Part shown: positions 9,174 through 15,341 of the stretch, one piece after another
Position numbering within the stretch: the stretch's first letter is position 1
How the letters are laid out: each line of letters starts with the position of its first letter
Assembly (NCBI GenBank): GCA_018670085.1
Contig: JABHRS010000021.1
Coordinates: 1 to 42,993 of the forward strand
DNA: 42,993 nucleotides
Direction of reading: 5' to 3'
DNA from: an archaeon
GTDB lineage: Archaea; Nanobdellota; Nanobdellia; Woesearchaeales; GW2011-AR9
Translations under genes and position numbers: made by a program
Notes under the pieces: generated by a model
Told to the model about the DNA's origin: nothing
The model's input: only the letters and a program-made list of their open reading frames with translations
The model's database searches: none

Positions 9174-9240
9174 TCAAACTAAGTTTGAAAAAATGATTAA
9201 TTATTCTAAAAGAATTATTATCGTATTTTTCTAAGAAAAA
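9169..9240 (+). repeat. Run of triloop hairpins
   Basis: Three further inverted repeats follow candidate RNA A: 9169-9179 with 9183-9193 (11 bp, loop TAA), 9203-9207 with 9211-9215 (5 bp, loop AAA, with four further pairs outside a mismatch), and 9226-9231 with 9235-9240 (6 bp, loop TAA). With the CTA hairpin at 9117-9141 this makes four triloop stems in a row. They may be terminators, part of a longer RNA, or palindromes arising in AT-rich DNA. The stretch 9241-9340 holds nothing I can identify. Confidence 0.45.
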
Positions 9241-9373
9241 CTACAAATAACAAAAAATAAACATTTTACATAGAAAAATACCTTAATTCTTTTTATATTA
9301 ACTAAATTTTTAAGCAGAAATAGCTTCTTCTACTATAGAAATATTAAAATAGTAAATTACATTAAATCAAATC

Positions 9374-9763
9374 ATGTCCGAATCATTTAAAATTCATAAA
9401 TATAGAAAAAGACCCCTTTCTGAAGTTCAAAGTGTACTTGTTGAAATAGGCCCAGATCAAGTCCATGAACATTTGGATGATATCTTGGGTGAGTGAAAAT
9501 ACGCAGTCAGAATAAATGGTAGTTCAGATAGTACACCCGGAGATTTTGATTATTTAGCTCAAAATATGGCAAAAAGGCTCGAAAATCCTGAATTTTCTTT
9601 AAGTTCCTTCAAATACTCGAGTGGATCAGGTGCTGGTATATGGACAGACTCCTCAGACACATGGTATGAGCAACACGGAATATTAGAAGATAACGAAATA
9701 TCTTTACTTTCCGCATTAACCCTAAAACATTACATGATCAACAAAACTAAAGATTCTGATTAA
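9374..9763 (+). pseudogene. ORF interrupted by an in-frame TGA (pseudogene or recoded gene)
   Basis: From ATG 9374 the frame reads 40 codons (MSESFKIHKYRKRPLSEVQS at the start), meets TGA at 9494-9496, then stays open for 88 more codons to TAA at 9761-9763. Codon use and amino acid composition look coding on both sides of the TGA, with no frameshift. A TATA-like ATATTAAAATAG at 9341-9352 sits about 27 bases before the ATG, so a promoter is retained. TGA replaces what may have been TGG (GEWKYAV). TGA is a normal stop elsewhere here (histone and HtpX end with it) and TGG codes Trp. Decay by one mutation is therefore simplest; readthrough or selenocysteine is possible but unproven. A separate 65-residue product could start at ATG 9566. 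The family is unrecognised. Confidence 0.55.
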
Positions 9764-9782
9764 ATTCTACTGAGTTAAAAAG

Positions 9783-9843
9783 ATTTGACTTTAAGCCTAA
9801 GTTCACCTTAAAAATAAGCCCAGAATCACATTTAAAGTCAAAT
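9783..9843 (+). terminator. 12-bp inverted repeat after the broken ORF
   Basis: ATTTGACTTTAA at 9783-9794 pairs perfectly with TTAAAGTCAAAT at 9832-9843 across a 37-base spacer. It begins 20 bases after the stop of the TGA-interrupted ORF. It may end that transcript or stabilise its 3' end. The spacer shows no clear archaeal SECIS core that I can align. Confidence 0.4.
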
Positions 9844-9882
9844 ATGCCAAGGACAAGAAAAACATTAAAAAACAATAATAAG

Positions 9883-9892
9883 CTTTATAAAG
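9883..9892 (+). promoter_or_regulatory. TATA box for candidate RNA B
   Basis: CTTTATAAAG is a strong archaeal TATA box. Twenty-six bases from its centre is base 9914, exactly the first paired base of candidate RNA B. No start codon follows at leaderless distance. Confidence 0.55.
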
Positions 9893-9913
9893 TACCTTGC
9901 ATATATACAAAAT

Positions 9914-9990
9914 AGTCTTTTACTGAGTTACCCAAAGCTAGCCTACGACGAAAGTCAAGCTATGATCTTTGGGGGTTTGTGAAAGACTTC
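9914..9990 (+). ncRNA. Candidate structured RNA B (long hairpin with GAAA tetraloop)
   Basis: A 75-base element folds into a single rod. P1 is 10 bp (9914-9923 with 9979-9988, one G-U). Next comes an internal loop TGAGTTA / GGTTT. P2 is 7 bp (9931-9937 with 9967-9973), followed by an asymmetric bulge C / TGAT. P3 is 4 bp (9939-9942 with 9959-9962). P4 is GAC/GTC closed by a GAAA tetraloop (9947-9956). Its GC content is above that of its surroundings. The layout of stem, pocket, stem and loop recalls H/ACA guide RNAs, but I see no ACA just after P1 and no clear kink-turn, so that label is not assigned. From 9991 to 10209 I see only weak hairpins and no gene. Confidence 0.5.
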
Positions 9991-10209
9991 ATTATTAACA
10001 ACAAAAATTCGTTGATTTACAAAATTTCAAAACGGATTTTTGGAATGAGAAATTTTATCATGAAATTTCCCATAACTATCAATTACTTAACATTCACACA
10101 TCATAATTTCAATTAATATTTGTGAACCAAAATGGTAAACGAAGATTTGACAAATCTTAAGACATTCCAGGTAAAGTAATTCTTAGTAATATTGAAACAA
10201 CGACAAGTC

Positions 10210-10220
10210 GTATAAAAATA
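10210..10220 (+). promoter_or_regulatory. TATA box of dnaG with a long leader
   Basis: GTATAAAAATA predicts initiation near 10240. The dnaG ATG is at 10408, so the leader would be about 165 bases, in contrast to the leaderless genes around it. Confidence 0.5.
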
Positions 10221-10239
10221 CGCAGCTTAAATTCATATT

Positions 10240-10407
10240 CACTTCATTCAAATTCAAACGCAATTGACAACTGCAACAAGTACTAATAGTACATTTGAAA
10301 CCTTAGAGGCAAAAGAGCTTCAAGGTAGTGATAAGAATTCTAAGCCAATAAACATTAATTGAAAACTATTCAATTAAGTAAAGTACACAAGTACGGAGAA
10401 AATTAAA
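10240..10407 (+). promoter_or_regulatory. Structured 5' leader of dnaG
   Basis: Four hairpins lie in the predicted leader: 10280-10284 with 10288-10292 (GTACT/AGTAC), 10301-10310 with 10317-10325 (CCTT-A-GAGGC / GCTTC-AAGG), 10355-10363 with 10369-10377 (TTAATTGAA/TTCAATTAA, 9 bp) and 10383-10386 with 10391-10394 (GTAC/GTAC, ACAA loop). The last stem abuts the ribosome binding site GGAG at 10395-10398, nine bases before the ATG. This layout would allow control of ribosome access. No known riboswitch class is recognised. Confidence 0.4.
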
Positions 10408-11721
10408 ATGGCAAAAATTAGCCCAATCGCATCAAAATATATAGTAAGATCATCAATTAAAATTGATGGTATTGTAGACAGACCAGACGTAATCGGAGCT
10501 GTCTTCGGTCAAACTGAAGGACTTTTAGGAAACGATTTAGAGTTAAGAGAACTACAACGTTCCGGTAAAATTGGAAGAATTGAAGTTAACCTTAAAACTC
10601 AAAGTGGAAAAACTACTGGAGAGATTGTAATTCCAAGTAGTTTGGATAAAACTGAAACAGCAATCGTTGCAGCAGCTCTTGAGATCATTCAACGAATTGG
10701 TCCATGTAACGCTGACATTAAAGTTGTTGCAATCGAAGATGTTCGAGTTACCAAAAGACAATTTGTAATTGATCGTGCAAAAGCGCTTCTTGCTGACTTA
10801 ACTGCAAACACTCTTCCAGATTCAATGGAAATTGCAACTGAAGTTGCTGAATCAGTTAGAATGATGGAGATCAAAGGATATGGAAGTGATAAACTTCCAG
10901 CAGGCCCAGAAATTAAAAGTTCTGAAGAGATTATTGTAGTTGAAGGTCGTGCTGACGTTTTAATGATGTTAAAGCATGGATTCAAAAACGTAATTGCAAT
11001 GCAAGGTTCATCAGTTCCTAAAACAATTATCGAACTTTCTAAGAAAAAATCCACTACTGTCTTCGTTGATGGAGATCGTGGAGGAGACTTAAACATTAGA
11101 GAGTTAATTAGTGTAGCTGAGATTGATTTTGTCTGTAAAGCACCTGATGGAAAAGAAGTAGAAGAACTAACTAAAAAAGAAATCCACAAAGCGCTTCGTG
11201 GTAGAATTACAGCAGAACAAGCTAAATTAGATCTTGGTGTAACTTCAAGTGGTGAGTTAATCAATAAAGATGCTCGTCTAACCAGGCAATTAATTAAGCG
11301 TGGAGATCGAAGAGACAATAAATCTAGAAACGATCGAAATTCCAGGGACAGTAAAGGCAGAGATAGTAAAAGAAATGATCGAAAAGCTGCTAGTCCAAGA
11401 ACTCCAGCACCAGCTAGACGTTCAGCTGGACCAACCGATGCTGAAAAAGCAAAATTCAAAGAAGTTGCTGAAGATTTAGTTGGAACTCGTGGAGCTTGTA
11501 TTTTTGATGGAAAGTTAAACATTCTTGGAAAAGTTCCAATGACTGAACTTGCAACCACCATCAAAAGTTTAGGTGGAGGAATTCATGCAATTGTTCTTGA
11601 CGGCGAAGTTAATGATAGCTTAGCAAAAACAGCTGAAGGATTAAAAGTTCAACTATTAGTTGGGACCAAAAATTCAGCTAAGGCTGCTAAAGTTAAAGTT
11701 ATGACTGATAAAGATCTTTAA
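10408..11721 (+). CDS. dnaG: Archaeal DnaG-type primase
   Basis: Archaeal DnaG has TOPRIM primase chemistry and is also reported with the archaeal exosome, where it helps poly(A) recognition. The TOPRIM core runs from about residue 172, with the catalytic Glu179 in VVEGRADVLMMLKHG and the metal-binding pair Asp221/Asp223 in VFVDGDRGGDL. The conserved N-terminal domain (MAKISPIASKYIV) is complete. A linker of about 297-340 is rich in Arg, Asp, Ser and Asn, of the RNA-binding, disordered kind. The C-terminal domain ends near residue 437. Translation uses GGAG before ATG 10408. A T-rich terminator follows the stop. Confidence 0.95.
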   Translation: MAKISPIASKYIVRSSIKIDGIVDRPDVIGAVFGQTEGLLGNDLELRELQRSGKIGRIEVNLKTQSGKTTGEIVIPSSLDKTETAIVAAALEIIQRIGPCNADIKVVAIEDVRVTKRQFVIDRAKALLADLTANTLPDSMEIATEVAESVRMMEIKGYGSDKLPAGPEIKSSEEIIVVEGRADVLMMLKHGFKNVIAMQGSSVPKTIIELSKKKSTTVFVDGDRGGDLNIRELISVAEIDFVCKAPDGKEVEELTKKEIHKALRGRITAEQAKLDLGVTSSGELINKDARLTRQLIKRGDRRDNKSRNDRNSRDSKGRDSKRNDRKAASPRTPAPARRSAGPTDAEKAKFKEVAEDLVGTRGACIFDGKLNILGKVPMTELATTIKSLGGGIHAIVLDGEVNDSLAKTAEGLKVQLLVGTKNSAKAAKVKVMTDKDL

Positions 11722-11724
11722 ACC

Positions 11725-11760
11725 TTTTTTTTTTATTTTTTTAATTTTTATTTATTTTTT
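11725..11760 (+). terminator. Oligo-T terminator of dnaG
   Basis: Ten T, one A and seven T, then more T-rich sequence, start three bases after the dnaG stop. Runs of T without a stem are the usual intrinsic terminator in archaea. Confidence 0.7.
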
Positions 11761-11849
11761 ATTTACTTTTAATTCTTGAATGTTATGATTGGACTCAAGG
11801 TCGTCACTACAGAGTAACACTTATAAATAACCCCTGTTTCTACATCTTT

Positions 11850-12965
11850 ATGAACAAACTAGCTCTTTTTGATCAAAGAATTGTCTTAATCCAGGACCCA
11901 GAACTTCAAGGTGCAGATGCGCTTTACAAATTACTAGGACTAACAAGAGATGCTTCAACAGCAGATATCAAAGATCGATATCGTCATCTTTCCAAACAAA
12001 CTCATTCTGATAGAGGCGGTGATGACGGTCTTCAAGGAAGATTAAATGAAGCAAAAAGAATTCTGCTTGACGAAGCTCCTTCAGGAGTAAAAGGATCAAG
12101 ATCATTTAGAGAAATCTATGATAATAAACGAATAGCAACAGAATTATTTGGTGCTGGATTAGAACACAATGGACAAACAACAACTTCTTTTGCAGAAATA
12201 ATTGAAAGAGGAATTCTGTGGGACAGAAAGATTGCAGATGTTCAGGATCAAACTGAATATCAAGAAATAAAATCAAGATTAGATTCAGCAGTTGAAGAAC
12301 TTAAAGGAATAAAATTCAAATTTGATTATGGATTGGTCCGAGATCAATTCACTGCACAAAGATTGCAATCAGAATACAAAACGGCAGTTGATACTGCAAA
12401 ACAAGCACAAGAAGCTGCTTTTCAATATTTATTTTCTACATTACATCCAGAAGGTGAAGAAATCAAGGATCAGCAAAAACAAGATTTCATAGAAAAAGTA
12501 AATCACAACGCTGAGAGGTTTAATTATGAAACAACTGCACAAAGTAAGATGTTTGATTTATTCACAGAATACGCGTCATTCGTATTTGCAACTGATGAAG
12601 AATTAAGTGTCTCTATAGAAAATTTAACTGAAGACCAACATATTGTAAGAGCACATTTAAATGATAAACGAACCCAACATTTTCCCAATTTAAAGTATCT
12701 AGATTTAAAATCATATGATGCTAGAGTTGATATCAACAACCCAGATCTAACTGGAAGAATTGCACTAGTTAATGGAAGAGTTACTATTCATCACCAAGCA
12801 GATTCACCTGTAGCATATCGAATTATAGCGCCAGAGATTCAAGCACCTGGTTTCAAAAAACAAGGAGATTTATATGTTGCATCTGCTGATGTTGACTTGT
12901 CAACAGTTAAACCTCAGTTGGAGATCATCCTAAATCAAGGTTATGTTAAATTTCAACAAGGATAA
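11850..12965 (+). CDS. J-domain protein with altered HPD motif
   Basis: Residues 22-75 form a J domain: ALYKLLGLTRDASTADIKDR, then YRHLSKQTHSDRGGDDG. The invariant His-Pro-Asp reads His52-Ser53-Asp54, so the loop that stimulates Hsp70 is altered. The remaining 295 residues carry no family I know: a helical middle (about 100-230) and a beta-rich end (about 250-371). No zinc-finger or C-terminal DnaJ domain is present. TTATAAATA lies 25 bases before the ATG, so the mRNA is leaderless. The closest type is a class C J protein with unknown clients. Confidence 0.8.
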   Translation: MNKLALFDQRIVLIQDPELQGADALYKLLGLTRDASTADIKDRYRHLSKQTHSDRGGDDGLQGRLNEAKRILLDEAPSGVKGSRSFREIYDNKRIATELFGAGLEHNGQTTTSFAEIIERGILWDRKIADVQDQTEYQEIKSRLDSAVEELKGIKFKFDYGLVRDQFTAQRLQSEYKTAVDTAKQAQEAAFQYLFSTLHPEGEEIKDQQKQDFIEKVNHNAERFNYETTAQSKMFDLFTEYASFVFATDEELSVSIENLTEDQHIVRAHLNDKRTQHFPNLKYLDLKSYDARVDINNPDLTGRIALVNGRVTIHHQADSPVAYRIIAPEIQAPGFKKQGDLYVASADVDLSTVKPQLEIILNQGYVKFQQG

Positions 12966-13016
12966 TTCTTTAACTAACACACAAACTATTTAACCAAGCA
13001 AAACCTCCTTCTACCT

Positions 13017-14366
13017 ATGACCTTTGATGTAATTATTGGTAGAAGTAAAAAAGATGTTGAAAAACTTGGAAAAGAAGGCACAGTTTTCTTAGGCAAACAA
13101 TATGTTAGCATGGGTCAAACCACTTCACTTTCCAATCCTGTTTACATGGATGTAGCTGGTGCACATGTAGTTTTTCTTTGCGGCAAGAGAGGCAGTGGAA
13201 AATCATACACTATGGGTTCCATCGCTGAAGGTTTAGCGGACTTGCCAAAACATATCAAACAAAACCTTTCAATCGTCTTACTTGATACTATGGGGATTTA
13301 TTGGACAATGAAATATCCAAACTACCAAGACGCTGACCTATTAAAACAATGGGGATTCGATCCAAAACCATTGGATGTAAAAATTTACACTCCTTCTGGT
13401 TTCTATTACAAATACAAAGAAGAAGGAATTCCAACTGACTTTCCTTTTTCGCTAAGACCAATTGATGTTGATCCTGAAGATTGGCTTACAGCTTTTGACA
13501 TTAAAGGCAACACAGCTGAAGGAGTCCTCCTCTCCAAAATTTCTCTGCAAGCAAATCAAACTGGCGAAAGTTATAGCATGGACACACTCATTGAAAATAC
13601 CAGAAACGATCCAGAAAGTGAGAGAGTTACCAAAGCAGTTGTGATCAATCTATTCGAAAAAGCTAAAGGGTGGAAAATATTTGAAAAAGATGGAACTCCA
13701 TTAAAAGACATCGTTAAAGGCGGACAAGTTACTGTCTTAGATGTTTCACCATATGCTACTATGCCTTCTGGTTGGGAAATTAAAGCGCTTGTTACAGGCC
13801 TTGTTTGTGGTAGATTATTCAAAGAGAGAATGATCTCCAGAAAAAGTGAAGAATTCCAAAGTGTAGACAAGGCTATGCATTATTTCTCTAAAGAACAAAA
13901 AGAAAAACAAGAAGAACCTCTTGTTTGGATAGCTATCGATGAAGCACACGAACTTTTGCCAAGAGAAGGTAAGACAGCAGCAAGCGATGCGTTAATTACA
14001 ATTCTAAGAGAAGGTCGTCAGCCAGGTATTTCTTTAATTCTTGCAACGCAGCAACCAGGGAAAATCCATACTGATGTGATGACTCAATCAGACATTGTTA
14101 TTTCACATCGCCTCACAGCTAAAATGGATGTTGAAGCGCTTGGTCAATTAATGCAAAGTTATATGCGAACTGGTTTAGATGAAGAGTTGAATCATTTGCC
14201 TTCTCAGAAAGGTGCTGCAATTGTTTTTGATGATAATAATGAAAGAATTTTTCCACTTCAGATGCGTCCACGTTTCACTTGGCATGGTGGTGGGTCACCT
14301 TCAGCTGTTAAAGGAAAAGGTAATCGAGTAGATAATCTTTTGAAGCAGATTAAAGATTTAGAGTAG
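13017..14366 (+). CDS. HerA-like/FtsK-superfamily ATPase
   Basis: RecA-fold motor ATPase of the HerA/DUF87 type. Walker A is GKRGSGKSYT (about residues 56-65), and Walker B with its Asp-Glu is WIAIDEAHELLP (about 302-313). An arginine-finger type segment (LREGRQPGISLILATQQPG) follows, with a long conserved C-terminal part. HerA itself pairs with NurA in end resection; no NurA is seen here, so this may be a paralogue acting in another DNA or membrane transfer task. A TATTTAA box about 30 bases upstream fits a leaderless start. The small coiled-coil gene downstream may be a partner. Confidence 0.88.
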   Translation: MTFDVIIGRSKKDVEKLGKEGTVFLGKQYVSMGQTTSLSNPVYMDVAGAHVVFLCGKRGSGKSYTMGSIAEGLADLPKHIKQNLSIVLLDTMGIYWTMKYPNYQDADLLKQWGFDPKPLDVKIYTPSGFYYKYKEEGIPTDFPFSLRPIDVDPEDWLTAFDIKGNTAEGVLLSKISLQANQTGESYSMDTLIENTRNDPESERVTKAVVINLFEKAKGWKIFEKDGTPLKDIVKGGQVTVLDVSPYATMPSGWEIKALVTGLVCGRLFKERMISRKSEEFQSVDKAMHYFSKEQKEKQEEPLVWIAIDEAHELLPREGKTAASDALITILREGRQPGISLILATQQPGKIHTDVMTQSDIVISHRLTAKMDVEALGQLMQSYMRTGLDEELNHLPSQKGAAIVFDDNNERIFPLQMRPRFTWHGGGSPSAVKGKGNRVDNLLKQIKDLE

Positions 14367-14440
14367 GTCCTTGCTGTCAAAACAATTTATTGCACAAAAC
14401 AACAACCTTTAAATGCCCCTCTCTCTTCTCTTACTACAAT

Positions 14441-14836
14441 ATGGGCCTAAAAGACAAATTAATGTTTTGGAAAAAATCAGATGATTTTGATTTTGACATG
14501 CCAAAAGATCCACTAGGTATCAATAAAACAAATCCAGGAGTTCCAGTTCAAGACAATCTTAATCTTCCAAGTGATACTAATGATCCATTTGCTCCAGACA
14601 TCGCAATGCCAGGTGCAGCGCCATCACCACCTGCACCTACTTCATTTAGTGCAAAAAGAGATAATGAAAAATCCACTGCAACTCACAGAGACGCTGAGTT
14701 AATGAATAGTAAATTAGATACTATCAAAGCAATTCTACAATCTTTAGATCAACGTGTTGGTGCAATAGAACAAATAGCCAGAGCCGATCAAGCAAGGCAA
14801 CAACAAAAAAATAATCCAAAAAATCGTTTGTGGTAA
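14441..14836 (+). CDS. Small Pro-rich coiled-coil protein
   Basis: Unrecognised 131-residue protein. The ATG at 14441 (MGLKDKLMFWKKSDD) is chosen because a CTTTAAATG box lies about 30 bases before it; the ATG at 14390 precedes that box. The layout is a basic/aromatic N-terminus, an acidic Asp/Phe patch, a Pro-rich linker (residues 25-75) and a coiled coil near 85-120 (ELMNSKLDTIKAILQSLDQ). It starts 75 bases after the HerA-like ATPase and ends 6 bases before lspA. A scaffold or adaptor for the ATPase is a guess from position only. Confidence 0.65.
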   Translation: MGLKDKLMFWKKSDDFDFDMPKDPLGINKTNPGVPVQDNLNLPSDTNDPFAPDIAMPGAAPSPPAPTSFSAKRDNEKSTATHRDAELMNSKLDTIKAILQSLDQRVGAIEQIARADQARQQQKNNPKNRLW

Positions 14837-14842
14837 GAAGTT

Positions 14843-15337
14843 ATGGTAACATCTGTTTCAAAAAATCCTTCTTGGTCCAAAATCATAAAAACTAAAGAAA
14901 CAATTCTTTTTCTGATAATTGCAAGCATCATCGCAAGTCTTGACCAGTCAACCAAATTTTTCATTGAACTTTTAAAACCAAATATTCAAATTGGATTTAT
15001 CAATATCACTTACTCAACTAATACAGGAGCTGGTTTTGGAATATTACAAAATTCCTCATTTATCTTAGGAATCATCTCAGCAATTGCTGCAATCGCCGTA
15101 ATTTATCACTATCCAAAATTACCACAAACAAAAATTTACTCTCTTTTAACAGGGTTATTTCTTGGGGGTATCATTGGAAATGGGATTGATCGATTAACTA
15201 AAGAATATGTTGTTGACTTTTTAGCAACTTCCTTTTGGCCAAGTTTTAATGTGGCAGATTCTGCTATTACAATCGCAGCTGTTGGGTTTATTCTATTGGT
15301 AATTCAAGAAGAGATCACGATTAAAAAAAAGTCATAG
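14843..15337 (+). CDS. lspA: Prolipoprotein signal peptidase II
   Basis: Aspartyl protease that removes signal peptides from lipoproteins in the membrane. Conserved elements: DQSTKFF near residue 34, NTGAGFGILQ (60-69), GNGIDRL (112-118), VVDF with Asp125, and FNVADS with Asp139. Asp125 and Asp139 would be the catalytic pair. Four membrane helices are visible and length is normal (164). LspA is common in bacteria and patchy in archaea, so ancestral or later transfer from bacteria is likely. It begins six bases after the preceding stop with a weak GGTAAGAAG site and ends four bases from the opposite-strand gene. Confidence 0.93.
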   Translation: MVTSVSKNPSWSKIIKTKETILFLIIASIIASLDQSTKFFIELLKPNIQIGFINITYSTNTGAGFGILQNSSFILGIISAIAAIAVIYHYPKLPQTKIYSLLTGLFLGGIIGNGIDRLTKEYVVDFLATSFWPSFNVADSAITIAAVGFILLVIQEEITIKKKS

Positions 15338-15341
15338 ATAT

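Noticed and set aside
9374..9843. Selenoprotein with 3' SECIS
   Set aside because: The downstream inverted repeat has no recognisable SECIS core, and selenocysteine is rare in archaea outside methanogens and a few others.
9914..9990. H/ACA guide RNA or hammerhead ribozyme for candidate RNA B
   Set aside because: No ACA follows P1, there is no clear kink-turn, and the CUGANGA core of the hammerhead is missing.
10132..10179. 15-codon ORF (MVNEDLTNLKTFQVK) upstream of dnaG
   Set aside because: Too short, without a ribosome site or conserved features, and located before the predicted dnaG promoter.
10689..11564. 291-codon open frame on the minus strand
   Set aside because: It lies wholly antisense to dnaG, whose TOPRIM motifs are certain; the translation is Ser/Leu-rich with no domain.
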